Below, one piece after another: positions 36,710 through 47,055 of a stretch of DNA of 64,000 bases. The stretch is taken from NCBI GenBank assembly GCA_024516155.1, contig JAJJXM010000002.1, positions 434,001 to 498,000 on the forward strand. Reading direction: 5' to 3'. Made by a program: the position numbers and the translations under genes. Origin of the DNA: Pyronema omphalodes (Eukaryota; Ascomycota; Pezizomycetes; Pezizales; Pyronemataceae). Within the stretch, counting starts at the first letter, position 1, and every line of letters begins with the position of its first letter. Below the pieces are notes generated by a model. The model was not told where the DNA came from. It did not search any database and saw only the letters and a list, made by a program, of their open reading frames with translations.

Positions 36710-38447
36710 ATGCTCCGCTTTGGGGAGACGTCCTCTCTCCAGCGGCATGCCCCGAGTCCCTCCACTCCGAAACCCAGCGGCCAACCAGACGACGACATCT
36801 TTGGCACCGCCCGCTCCGTCCCTCCTGGTACCCCCACTCCGATGGCCATCAGAGGCTCTTCCGCAGCACACGCTCGCCTCCAACAGGCAGTTGGAAAACG
36901 AGCCCAAGCCACCCAGCCCTTCGAAGAGGAAGGCCCCGCGTGTGAAAAACGCGAGAAACGCGGTGACGACGCGCCCACGGTCGTGTCTGTCATTAACCCT
37001 GAGTACATTCTCAGCCTTGGTAAGAGGCTGGATGCCCTGGACAAACGCGTCCCCGCCCTGGAAGAAGAGGTCACGCGCCTCCGCACTGTTAATCGTGAGC
37101 TTCGCGACCGTCTTAACGAGGCTCTCGCCAGACCCGCCCCGCCCGCCCCCAGACCATCCCGCCCCACCGCGCAAACCACCGCCGCTCCGCTCCGCCCCCC
37201 CCGTTCCGATAGCCACCCAGCCGACCATCGCACAGGTCGCTGCTGCCAACGCGAGCCTCCCCGCCCCCACGCCCGCCCTTACCACACCGTGGGCCACTCA
37301 CCAGTCGCGTCACGCGAAGAAGGTACAGCAACGCGCTGGCAGCCTTCACGCCCCCGCCACAAACCTCCCGTCTGAGGTCCGTCGTATCGTCTTCGTTCGT
37401 GACCCCGCCAGCGCAAACTGCTCCCAGCCCCTGGACGCGTACACGGCAGCCATCAACAACTGTCTGTGGTACAAGAACGCGCCTCAGTTCCACCGCGTTT
37501 TGAAGGTGTCCCGCAACGCAAAGGGTACCCTGACGGCCACCACCGTCCCAGGGGTTGATGCAGCCACGCTTTTACGTTTGTATCGTAACGAAATCATCAA
37601 CGCAGTTAGGGAAGTTGACTCGGGGGTTACTGACGTCGAGGAGCTAGACCGTTGGGTAGCCCTCAAGGTGCACGGCGTGCCGCTCGCGCGTTTCCTGGGG
37701 GAAGGTTCCCACGGAGTGCAAAAGCTCCAGGTGGAAATACAAGCAAACCATGAAAACGTAGAAGTACTACCTAACGTCCGTTGGTTGGGTAAGGTTGAAG
37801 AAATCCGTGAACGCTTCGTTCGCGGTGCCACCCAAAGTTCATCTGCCGTAGTTTTCGTGAGGAGCTCCGCTTCCGCCCGCCTGCTAATCACCAAAGGCGT
37901 CCTGCTGGGCAGTCGCCGCCACCGGGCAGAGCTCTACGTTTTCGAGGGCCCCGACAGTCAGTGCTCCGGATGCCTAAAATGGGGCCACATCCGCGAGCGC
38001 TGCTCCACGCCTGATGTGTTCCGGTGCGCGTTCTGCGCCCTCAGCCACCCCACCGCGAAGCACCCCGCGTGCTCATTCGCAGGCTGTAGCAAGCCCATGG
38101 GCTCCGCGTGCCCCCATTCTCTCCCGGTGCCTAAGTGTGCTAATTGCGGGGAAGAACACTTTGCGACAGCTCGTACCTGCCCTGATCGCCTCGCCGCCAT
38201 AGTGGCCGCCCGCCTCGCCCGCTCGTCCCGATTAAACCCTGTCACCGCTGCCGCCCCCACCTCGCGTGTAGCCCCCGCTCCGACTCCCTCCTCCCCTCCG
38301 TCCCCCTCCCCCCAGACTCAAGACCCCAGCCCCTCCACCGCCCTGGTGGTTGTGAACCCCTTCGCTGTCCTCATGGACACCGACTCCGAAGTCGCCTCCT
38401 CCGCGGGGTCGACCGATGCCGTTGCGCCCACAGAACCTGAATTATGA
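36710..38447 (+). CDS. LINE-B ORF1: gag-like protein (needs +1 shift)
   Basis: The N-terminal frame from ATG 36710 (MLRFGETSS) has a coiled-coil-like region LGKRLDALDKRVPALEEEVT. The other frame, reached by a +1 shift at the C8 run near 37195-37204, carries the conserved core and CCHC knuckles: CSGCLKWGHIRERC, CAFCALSHPTAKHPAC and CANCGEEHFATARTC. A low-complexity Pro/Ser/Thr tail follows. Core residues match LINE-A ORF1 closely (for example NAKGTLTATTVPGV against NSKGTITATTNPGV). A CCCTGG where LINE-A has CCATGG suggests loss of an upstream ATG, so ATG 36710 aligns with an internal Met of LINE-A. The stop overlaps the ORF2 ATG as ATGA. Confidence 0.8.
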
Positions 38448-40951
38448 GTACAATTCAGGTTCTACAGTTAAACTGTCGCAAGAGCGGTGAGGTTCTTACG
38501 GCGATCATGGAGAGCGGGAAAGAGTTGGGTGCGGACGTCGTGCTTGTGCAGGAGCCGCCGACGTTCCAAGGGTGGAGACACCCGGCGTATGACTTTTTCT
38601 GGGGTGGTAGAGTGATGGCGGCGGTACGTAAAGACTCAGCGTGGACGTTGAGGCCTCGGGAGGATCTCGCGGTGGGCAGCGACGGGGACGTGCAGGTGTT
38701 GGACGTAATGTGTCGAGGACACAGGCAGCTCAGGATGGTGAACGTCTACGACGCTCCTCGTAACTCGGACGGAGCTCGACCTGCTAGAGACGTCAGCTGG
38801 GATCGTATCATCACCTCGGGAACGGTACTGGCGGGCGACTTCAATGCCCATAGCCAGCGGTGGAACCCCCGGTGTGACGCACCGCTCCACCACGCCTTCC
38901 TAGAGTCCCTGATGGATTCCCACAACCTTCATTACGTAGGTGACGGTCTCGAAACTCACCAGCAAACAGGTCAGCTGCGGTACAGCGTTATCGACTTGGT
39001 GCTCGCGACGGAGGAGATAGCGACGGCGGTACGAGCCACAAGATTGGACGATCCGGAACATGCCACCACGTCCGACCACGCTGCGTTGTCGTGGGCAGTG
39101 TCGACGGTGATAGCTCCGGCGGACTTCGAAGTCCCAACGAGGGGGTGGGCTGTCAAGGAATTGTTGGAGGATGAGGTCGGAGCGGTCTCTGCGGCGTTAG
39201 ATTGGCGCCATCGAAGCGAACGCAGACCGCTCCTCACGGATCTCAGCACGGAGGAGGAGGTGGAAGATGAGGTAGTTTGGGTACGGGAGGAACTGACATC
39301 TTTGTTGGAGGAACGAGCAAGGAAAATTCGGCTCACCGCACGGTCGAAGCGGTGGTGGTGCGCGGAAATTCGTGAGGCTCGTACGGAGTATGGAAGGACC
39401 CGCAGGGCGGTCAAGGAAGGTCGCGCGACGGTGGAGGAAGAGCACCAACTGCGCAACGCATATCATTCGCTACAAAGACAGAAAAAGCGTAGGTGCTGGG
39501 GGGACTTCCTGTCGACAGCCAACGGGGACGCTGTCTGGGCAGCGCTGAGGATGACTAAACCACGGGCAGCGACGGTGGTAGGTCCGCTCGAGAACGAAGA
39601 AGGGCAACGAGCGGAGGACGATCAGGATAAACGTAGGATGCTCACGGAAGTATCCTTTCCCCCTTCTAACCCCTTCTCGGAGTTACCACTCCCCCCGGGG
39701 CCGCCCGGAACCCTGTGGCAGTCAGTCTCGTTACAATCCGTCTCCTCAGCTTTGTCCAAGCAGAGCAACAAGAAGGCCCCAGGCGCTGATGCGCTGGGTG
39801 TCCCCATCATCAAAGCCCTGCTCTCGTGGGATCCGGACCGGGTTGTTGCGGTGGTGAAACATTGTATACGCCTGGGGTATCACCCCCGCGACTGGAAGAT
39901 CGCAAAGGGGGTGTGCATCCCGAAGCCGGGAAAGCCGAGCTACTCGCGTGCAAAAAGCTTTCGGATCATCTCCTTGCTCAGCTGCTTTGGCAAGCTGGTT
40001 GAAAAAGTGGTGGCGGAGCTGCTCGCACAAGAGGCTGAGCGCACGGGGATCCTACATGACGGGCAGTTTGGGGGGAGGACGAACAGGTCGGCGGCGGACG
40101 CGGCGGCGGTTTTGGTAGGGTTCGTCGAGGCTGCTTGGGAGGAAAAGGCTTTAGCAGGCGCTCTCTTGATGGATGTAAAGGGCGCGTTTCCTACCGTCAA
40201 CAGCGTTTGCTTAACCAATAAGCTGCGTAGAGCAACCTTCGACGAAGGTCTTGTTCGCTGGGTGACGAGCTTCATGAGAGGTAGGCGAGTCGAGATTTTC
40301 CTCGCAGGGGAGGCTGGCGAGCCGATAGACACAGACACTGGGTTGCCCCAAGGCTCCCCCGTGTCCCCGATATTGTTTCTGCTGTACATAGCGGATCTGG
40401 CGAAGATGGTGGAAGCGGAGGTCGGAGGAACGCTGGGACTGTCCTTCGTCGATGACGTCACGTGGCTCGTGAAAGGCGCGTCAGCGACTGACGTCACCAC
40501 CAAGTTAGATCGATGCGGGTCCCTCTGCCTCGCGTGGGGTGAAGCGAACGCGGTAGTGTTCGAATCAGAAAAGACGGAAGCAATCCTTTTCTCCCGCAGA
40601 CGCTCTCCCCCGAACCCCGACTCCCTCACAGTGACGGTGGGAACCCACTCCATTCGGTATTCCGAAACCGCTGTTCGGTGGTTAGGTTACTGGCTGGACG
40701 CAAAACTCACCTTTAACCAGCATCGCCAGAAATGGCTCTCCCGGGCCTCGCAACAACAAGCACAAATTGCACGCTTGTGCAAGAAATACGGGCTCCCCGC
40801 AGGCAGCACCGCTAATCTTCAACAAGCGGTGGTGCAATCCGTTGCTACCTACGGCATAGAAATTAACGCCGTCCGCCGACTCCCCTCCCGAGACGCTGGG
40901 CACCTGTCCCGTCTCCAACTCGTCCTCAACAAGCAGGCACGGGCCATCACC
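38444..40951 (+). pseudogene. LINE-B ORF2, truncated after the reverse transcriptase
   Basis: The open frame reads about 836 LINE residues. The endonuclease is complete (IQVLQLNCRKSGE, VQEPP, GDFNAHSQRW, SDHAALSW). The reverse transcriptase is complete (CIPKPGKPSY, GALLMDVKGAFP, GLPQGSPVSP, catalytic FVDD near residue 670). The element then stops at NKQARAIT and runs into the gypsy-1 LTR, which supplies a spurious end at 40993. Compared with LINE-A, about 420 C-terminal residues are lost, including RNase H and the CCHC box. The ATG lies inside the ORF1 stop (ATGA), as in coupled translation. The remaining part shows no stop, so truncation is recent or the module is still constrained. Confidence 0.9.
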
Positions 40952-41702
40952 TGTCACGAACCGCTAGGGATATGCTTCTGGGAGGGATTGTAACCACAGC
41001 TGGGCTGTGGTTCGTGGGTGTGACGCTGGGGATGGCGTACGTCACCGTTAGGGTTTAAGCGAAGAGGTGGAGCTAGGGCTAGGCGAGAGGAGTTAGGGTT
41101 AAGCGAGGGACAAGGGGGAAGTGCGGGGTGGAACGAGGAGGGTTTCCTCGAGGTTTGGAATATGTTTTGCTTATGTATTGTATTGTGTTTTGCTTATGTT
41201 TTGTATTATGTTTTAGTTATGTTTTGTATCATGTTTTGGTTTATGTTTGTATTGTGTTTTAGTTAGGTTTTGGGAGTCACGGTGGAAGCGAAGGGTGTCT
41301 CATGATGGATGGAATATCTGCGGGTACAGATAAGTTGGGAAATCACATGAGCACAGGGACAAAGGTATATAAGGGGACATTTGTATTTCATTAGTCTAGT
41401 ACGCAATCAACTATCTATTTACACAATCCGATCTACACACTGCAGTTCTATCATCTAAACCGTGACCGCAAACCCAGCCCATCCCAACATACTGCCCCAT
41501 CCCGAATACCCTACCTATTCCTCCCAGCCAGATCCCCATCCAACGATTCTATCAGAGGCAACGCCGCAGGGACATCCTGTGTACAAGGTAAGTACTGCCT
41601 GAGCCCGTGACTAACTCACCTAGGAAGTCCAGAGCCGAACCCGATTGCATAGCAATCCGACGGTTGTATCGCCTGTCGACCGTGTGTAGCCGGATTCTGA
41701 CA
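40952..41702 (+). repeat. Gypsy-1 5' LTR
   Basis: 751 bp, TGTCACGAAC...GATTCTGACA. It holds two TTAGGG motifs near its left end, T-rich ATGTTTTGT repeats at about 41160-41270, and TATATAAG at 41366-41373. The sequence ACGCAATCAA at 41401-41410, about 35 nt beyond the TATA, is complementary to the primer site just after the LTR. Confidence 0.92.
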
Positions 41703-41703
41703 T

Positions 41704-41713
41704 TTGATTGCGT
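41704..41713 (+). promoter_or_regulatory. Gypsy-1 self-primer binding site
   Basis: TTGATTGCGT begins 2 nt after the LTR and is the exact complement of ACGCAATCAA at the presumed transcript 5' end (41401-41410). This is the Tf1-type arrangement, in which the element RNA folds back to prime itself, rather than using a tRNA. Confidence 0.75.
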
Positions 41714-41798
41714 CCTCCGAACGACACCCGATACAACTAAGGAAGCGCGAAGGGCTTCAACCGCAACTAAGAAAACAAACTAAGAAACAACCAATACC

Positions 41799-43027
41799 GT
41801 GGATCCGTTCCGATTGCAGGAGCTGAGCGAGGTTATTGAAAGGGAAGCCACCGGTCCAGCGAGCCCAGTAACCCCCGAACACCGATCCCGCCCACAGACT
41901 CCGGATTCACCGGGACCAGTCCAGATCCCCGAGGACATAGCATCCATAATGGCCTCTCATTAGGGAACGAGTGGTATGATGCCACCTTCGGTCGTGATGA
42001 CCCAGGAGCAGCTCCAACAACTGTTCCAACAAGCTCACCTATCGACCCTCTCCGACCAGTAATCCCAAGGTTGAGGATCCCGAACTCTATCACGGCGAGA
42101 GGACGAAGCTTCGGGCTTTCCTGACTCAGTGCGAACTGAAGTTCAACTGTGAACTGAACAGGTTCGACAGTGACATCAAAAGAGTTAATTACGCCAGTTC
42201 GCGGTGTCCGGGGAAATGCGTGGTCATGGATTGAGCCCTCCATCGAGAAGGGGAGAAGCACGTACACCACCTAGGAGGCATTCAAGACTGCCGTCTCGAG
42301 AGCGTTTGGAGAGGCGGATTCAAGGGAAGTGGCGAGGAGGAAATTCAAAAGTGTCCATCACGGGAATCGGTCCGCCGCAGCGTATTGGGCCGAGTTCCAG
42401 GGAATTATCGCGGACCTGCGTTACAACGATGAAATCTAGATTGATCAGTTCAGCGATGGACTTCATGTGGACGTGCAAAGGCAACTCGCCATCCTCGAGA
42501 CCCGTCCGACGAAGATAATCGATTTCGCAAACAAAGCAATTGCATTGGACAATCGGCTGTTCAATTTCCGAACCCTGCGCAACCGGTTTCGAACCTCAGT
42601 ACCAGAATTTCCATCCGAAGAACGGCCACCAGGGATCGACCTTCTCGGAGCCCGAGCCGATGGAACTGGATGCCACTCGGAGGGGCAGGCCTAGGGATAG
42701 GACCGAGGAAGAGAAGCGACGAAAAAACAACGAATGTTTCAACTGCGGGAAAGACGGGCCACTATGCCGCCAAATGCCCCCACAAGAAACCAATGGGGGA
42801 ACGAAGAACATACCGGGCGGCAGAAGCCAACATCGACGAGGAACAAGCCGAAGAAAGAGCGGGAAAAGAGGATCCCCAGGAGTAAAAGAACAAGGTGGAC
42901 TCCTGGGGACGAAGAGTTCCGCCGAACCAGACAATCCGGAACCAGCCTACATGATATCGAGCGTAGGGCCATACCGGCGAGATGAAAAGATCATATTGAA
43001 AGGTAGTAATAAAAGGAAAAGATAATC
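41799..43027 (+). pseudogene. Gypsy-1 gag pseudogene
   Basis: The initiator appears changed to GTG (41799), after which DPFRLQELSEVIEREATGPA is readable. The matching region of the minus-strand gag at 59794-60184 reads similarly (SFQLKELGEHIEQEPTGSA). In-frame stops occur near 41960 and 42060. The conserved ERTKLRAFLTQCEL is still visible near 42100. A zinc knuckle near 42733-42785 is split by a one-base insertion: ECFNCGK lies in one frame and TGHYAAKCPHKK in the next. The product would have been the capsid/nucleocapsid protein. It is not functional in this copy. Confidence 0.8.
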
Positions 43028-43029
43028 GA

Positions 43030-43520
43030 GAACACACCACGACGGCCATGGTGGACTGTGGAGCGACGGAGAACTTCATCGATAAGGAATATGCGGAAAA
43101 GGGTGGGGATTCCGTTGAAGAAGAAGGACGTCCCACGAAGGGTGTTGGCAGTGGACGGACGAGAGATAGCTAGTGGACCAGTCACCCACCAAGCTATGGT
43201 AAGATTACAGATCAATAACCATCAGGAGGATATTCGACTGCATTGTATCACGATTGGAAACTCACCTATCATTGTGGGACTTCCATGGCTCCGGACGCAC
43301 AACCCCAGTATCGACTGGAACGAAGGAAGAGTTACGTTCGACTCGGCGCGTTGCGCCAAGAGGTGCCTAGGGACCTCGACCGTCACCTCACGCGACCACG
43401 GTAACGGAAAACGACGCTATTCAGCAATATCGACTGGACACTGCGCAGGCCGCAGCCAGGGAAGAAAGAATATGCGAAGCAAGTTGGGAAGAAAGGAAGG
43501 AAACCTGGGGAAATAGAACG
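43030..43520 (+). pseudogene. Gypsy-1 aspartic protease remnant
   Basis: TTTAMVDCGATENFID (about 43035-43085) is the protease active-site region with DCG. The downstream half, VTHQAMVRLQINNHQEDIRL through IIVGLPWLRTHNPSIDW, lies in another frame. The D-C-G form, rather than D-S/T-G, is also present in gypsy-2. A frameshift separates the halves, so no complete protease can be made. Confidence 0.75.
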
Positions 43521-43658
43521 AGGAAAAAGGAACAAGAAGCGGCGCCGTGGCGAAGAAGGATCGAAAGGAACCAGGAGAAAGAGGGGGAAGAGGAGCAACA
43601 AGGAAGGGTTCAAGACGGAGCACAAAATGATCTTCGTCGAAGGAGGTTCGAGGAGGAC

Positions 43659-44330
43659 ATGGGAAGGGACGAAGAAGAAGAGGAGCTACAAGGTACCTGG
43701 GAAGACAGACAAAGTGATCCTCTTCAAATAAGGGTCGAGAAGGACCAGGAGGAGGAGGAACGAAAAGAGATCAAAATTAACGAACAAAATGATCCTTTTC
43801 GAATGCAGACTGAGGAAAAGGATGGAAAAAGGGAGGAATGGAAAGAGTCCCGGAATGCTGCACAAAACGATCCTTTTCGAATGCAGCCCGAAGGAGGGGA
43901 AGAAGAAAAGGAGGAACGGAAACGGACCCGGGGGACTGCACAGAACGATCCTTTTCGAATGCAGCCCGAGGGAGGGGAAGAAATAAAGGAGGAACGGAAA
44001 CAGATCCGGGATGATGCAGAAAAGGATCCTTTTCGAATGCAAGCCTATGGAGACGAGGAAGAGGAGGAAGATGAGGAGGAACGGGAAGGAACCTTCGACT
44101 GGATCGCTTACGCCGCCATGGGATCGCTAGAGCCCGTATCCCAGGGTTCAGCCACACGGCAGGAACCGACCCCGCGTTCGGCTAGTGACATTGTTCCGGT
44201 CGAATATCACGACTTCTTGCATGTATTCGATAAGGAAGAAGTGTCGGGACGACCCCCACACCGCCATCACGACCATCGGATTCCGTTGGTGAAGGGAGGG
44301 GACCGGCGGAGGCCCCGATACATTTTGTAA
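43659..44330 (+). pseudogene. Gypsy-1 pol linker with 78-bp repeats
   Basis: An open stretch of 223 codons dominated by five tandem 26-residue units built on QNDPFRMQPE plus Glu/Lys/Arg-rich sequence, then EYHDFLHVFDKEE and DHRIPLV, the normal entry into a chromovirus reverse transcriptase. It ends at a stop near a deletion junction. The charged repeats probably expanded by slippage inside the protease-to-reverse-transcriptase linker. No enzymatic motif is present. Confidence 0.7.
43710..44096 (+). repeat. Five tandem 78-bp units in gypsy-1 pol
   Basis: Units start at about 43710, 43785, 43863, 43941 and 44019. The encoded heptad DPFRMQ is exact in units 2-5 and degenerate (DPLQIR) in unit 1. 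The third and fourth units are most alike. Confidence 0.9.
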
Positions 44331-44868
44331 AAAAGAAGGATGGCACACTGAGACTCTGTGTGGATTATCGGGGACTTAACGAGATCACAGTGAAAGATAG
44401 AACACCTCTCCCGCTGATAGGGGAAGCGTTGGATCGACTATCCAACGCAAAAATATACTCGGATGATCTGCAGCAACACCAACAACATGTGAGAAAGGTT
44501 TTGGAACGGGTGGATAAGGTAAAGTTGAGGCTCAAGGCCTCAAAATGCGAGTTTCACACCACGGAGACGGAGTACTTGGGATATATCATCTCACCAACGG
44601 GGATAAGGATGGATCCGGAGAAGGTAAGAGCAGTGGCAGAATGGAGGGAACCGACAAACGTAAAGGGAATCCAGAGTTTCATAGGGTTCGCCATCTTCTA
44701 TAGGAGGTTTATCCGGGATTTTAGCAAGATTACGGCGCCTCTTACAAAACTGACGAGGAAGGATGTAACAAGGAAATGGGACGACGCGGCTAAATCAGCA
44801 TTCGAACAGCTGAAACGGGCAATGATTTCTGAACCTATCCTACGACATTTTGACCCCACAAAACCAGG
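44310..44868 (+). pseudogene. Gypsy-1 reverse transcriptase with catalytic core deleted
   Basis: HFVKKKDGTLRLCVDYRGLN is followed by LPLIGEALDRLSNAKIY. It then jumps directly to SDDLQQHQQHVRKVLERV, which normally follows the YLDD motif. The fingers/palm segment with the catalytic aspartates (about 110 residues in gypsy-2) is missing. EYLGYIISPTGIRMDPEK and FIGFAIFYRRFIRDFSKI, the thumb and connection, remain. After FDPTKP the sequence changes frame and enters the integrase, so RNase H is also gone. The element cannot supply its own reverse transcriptase. Confidence 0.88.
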
Positions 44869-46349
44869 TCGACGAGGAATTGTTAAAAGAAATCCAACAG
44901 AAAACAAGGGAGGATCAGGAGATACAGGAGATATTAAGAAAATTACGAACTGGGGAGAAGATAGACCGGAAGGTAGCATTGGGACTTTGCGAAGAACGGG
45001 AGGGGCTGTTGCTGTATGAGGGGTTGATATGGGTACCAGACGACCACGAGTTGCGGCTACGGCTCCTACATGACCACCATGATGCACTCGTTGCGGGACA
45101 CCCAGGGCGGGCAAGGACCTTGGAGCTAATCAGTAGGAATTATTATTGGCCTCAGCAACGCCAATATGTCAACCGATACGTAGACCACTGCGATACCTGC
45201 AAAAGGATTAAGCCAGTTAGGCACGCTCCTTTCGGGCTCCTGAAGCCCTTACAGCCACCATCGAGGCCGTGGGATTCGGTGTCCATGGATTTTATCACTG
45301 GACTGCCGTCAAGGGGAGGAAACAACGCCCTATGGGTAATTGTGGATCGGTTCATGAAGATGGCTCACTTCGTGGCCTGTGCGGATACGATGGGGCCGAA
45401 GGAACTGGCGGATGGATTCCTGAGGCATGTGGTCAGGGCCCACGGACTTCCTAACGATATCGTCTCCGACCGCGTGTCTCTATTCACCTCGACGTTTTGG
45501 AAGCGAGTGATGGGGGCAATGGGGACGTCAAGGAAGCTCAGCACCGCATTCCACCCCGAGACCGACGGACAGACCGAACGCACGAACGCCACCCTCGAAC
45601 AGTACCTGCGGGCGTACTGCAATTACCAGCAGGACGACTGGGAAAAGCTACTCCCAATGGCGGAGTTTTGCTATAACAAAACTCAATCCGAGACAACAAA
45701 GGTAACCCCCTTTTTCGCGAATTATGGGTATCACGCGCGGTTCGCACCCAGCCTAGGAAAAATAGAAGGAGGATTCCCGGAGGTGGCGGAATACGTCTCA
45801 GCCCTCACCAATCTCCACCGGGAACTACAGGCAGAAATCGGATATGCACAGGCTGCCCAGGCGGAACAGGCAAATCGGAAGAGACACCCGGATCCCGTAC
45901 TCAGGGAGGGGGATAGGGTGTGGTTGCGGAGGAAAAACGTGAAGACAACTCGCCCATCCAGCAAGTTGGATTACAAGCTGATGGGACCATACACCATCCT
46001 CGAGCGAGTGGGGACAAGAGCGTATAAATTGGATCTCCCCGCCAGTGTGAAAATACACCCCGTATTCCACATCTCATTGCTCGAGCTGGCTCAACCCACC
46101 CTTACACCGATCCCCGGGCACGTCCAACCTCCTCCCCCACCAATTGTTATTGAAGACGAAGAGGAATGGGAAGTGGAGGAGATAGTTGATTCCCGCTACC
46201 ATCGAAACAGACTCCAGTATCGTGTACGTTGGACGGGATTCCCTGACCCCGACCGAACTTGGTACCCGTCGGAGAACTTCACGAATTCCCCCGACGCTAT
46301 CCGACGATTTCACACAACCTACCCAAGAAAACTGGCACCAAGGTTGTAA
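44869..46349 (+). CDS. Gypsy-1 integrase with chromodomain
   Basis: An intact frame of about 490 residues. It contains the HHCC zinc domain (HDHHDALVAGH...CDTCKRIK) and the DDE core with VSMDFITGLP, IVSDRVSLF (usually SDRG) and TDGQTERTN. A GPYTILERVGTRAYKLDLP module, part of the integrase C-terminal domain, follows. The C-terminal chromodomain reads EVEEIVDSRYHRNRLQYRVR and WTGFPDPDRTWYPSENF. Chromodomains of this clade bind modified histones and steer insertion. The start is a deletion junction inside pol, so how it would be translated is unclear. The stop at 46347-46349 is followed 5 nt later by the ATG of the next ORF. Confidence 0.88.
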
Positions 46350-46354
46350 GAACC

Positions 46355-46870
46355 ATGGCTAGCCCCATAAACCCCGAGAACGACCAACACTCCGGCGGCT
46401 GGTACCGCCAGGATGCCCCACCACCGACGACCACGTATCCCCCACACGATGCCCAACACTGGACCTTTTGTTACGACGACTACTGCGCCACACATCGACA
46501 ATCGAAAGAGAACCACAACTATTTTCCAACCGCTGGACGGGAAGGAACCAACGAATGCAACTGCGGACGGATGCACGATCCCGAGTTAGAAGCTGTGATT
46601 CGGAGGAAACATCTGGACGTTTGGAAGGCCTGTCGGGCCTGGCAGCGAGGAAAGAGGGTCTGCTACGACTGTGGGTTTCTGGTTAACATGGACGGCCATG
46701 AAGCCAGATGCGGCGCCACAGGGCCTGCCCGCTCCTCGACAACTCCCGCTCGTCTACCTCATGTCTCCGAACAGGGACCCCGAACGACTCGCGATAAACC
46801 TCTCTTTCTACGGACCACCCACTGGAAAGGAAGAGTTACCACCGCCAACCAACACCCCACCGCCATTTGA
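46355..46870 (+). CDS. Gypsy-1 additional cysteine-rich ORF
   Basis: 171 residues starting at ACCATGG, an ideal context, just after the pol stop and in a different frame. It has no enzymatic motif. Cysteine/histidine clusters stand out: WTFCYDDYCATH (36-47), ECNC near 67-70, and CYDCGFLVNMDGHEARC (103-119, a C-X2-C-X8-H-X3-C arrangement that could bind zinc). There is no signal peptide or transmembrane helix, so it is not an envelope protein. Gypsy-2 and the minus-strand gypsy have no equivalent, because their pol stops lie 13-40 bp from the LTR. It may be an accessory nucleic-acid-binding protein. The final third may be frame-shifted relative to an ancestor. Confidence 0.65.
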   Translation: MASPINPENDQHSGGWYRQDAPPPTTTYPPHDAQHWTFCYDDYCATHRQSKENHNYFPTAGREGTNECNCGRMHDPELEAVIRRKHLDVWKACRAWQRGKRVCYDCGFLVNMDGHEARCGATGPARSSTTPARLPHVSEQGPRTTRDKPLFLRTTHWKGRVTTANQHPTAI

Positions 46871-47055
46871 GGGGTCCTCGTTGCCGGAGCACTCCAGCAC
46901 TGGTTCCGGAGGAGACTCTCACCGCCGCCACCGACTATCCGGCAGATGCCGCCGCCAGAACCGCAATCACCGTCGGCAGCGACAACCCCGACCTCGTCCC
47001 CACGGGGAACCTCAGACAAGCCTCGTCGGAGTCTCGGCCTGGAGGGGGGAGCTAC

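Larger units (their letters stand above)
36565..40951 (+). mobile_element. LINE-B, Tad-type LINE cut off by gypsy-1
   Basis: A second LINE of the same clade as LINE-A but clearly divergent in protein sequence. The 5' end is placed by aligning its leader with LINE-A (approximate). ORF1 and the endonuclease plus reverse transcriptase of ORF2 are present. The element stops abruptly at 40951, where the gypsy-1 LTR begins. RNase H, CCHC box, 3' UTR, tail and right target duplication are absent from the window. Confidence 0.88.

Noticed and set aside
36643..37493. Minus-strand frames over LINE-B ORF1
   Set aside because: Gly/Arg/Val-rich antisense of a Pro/Ala-rich coding region. No domain.
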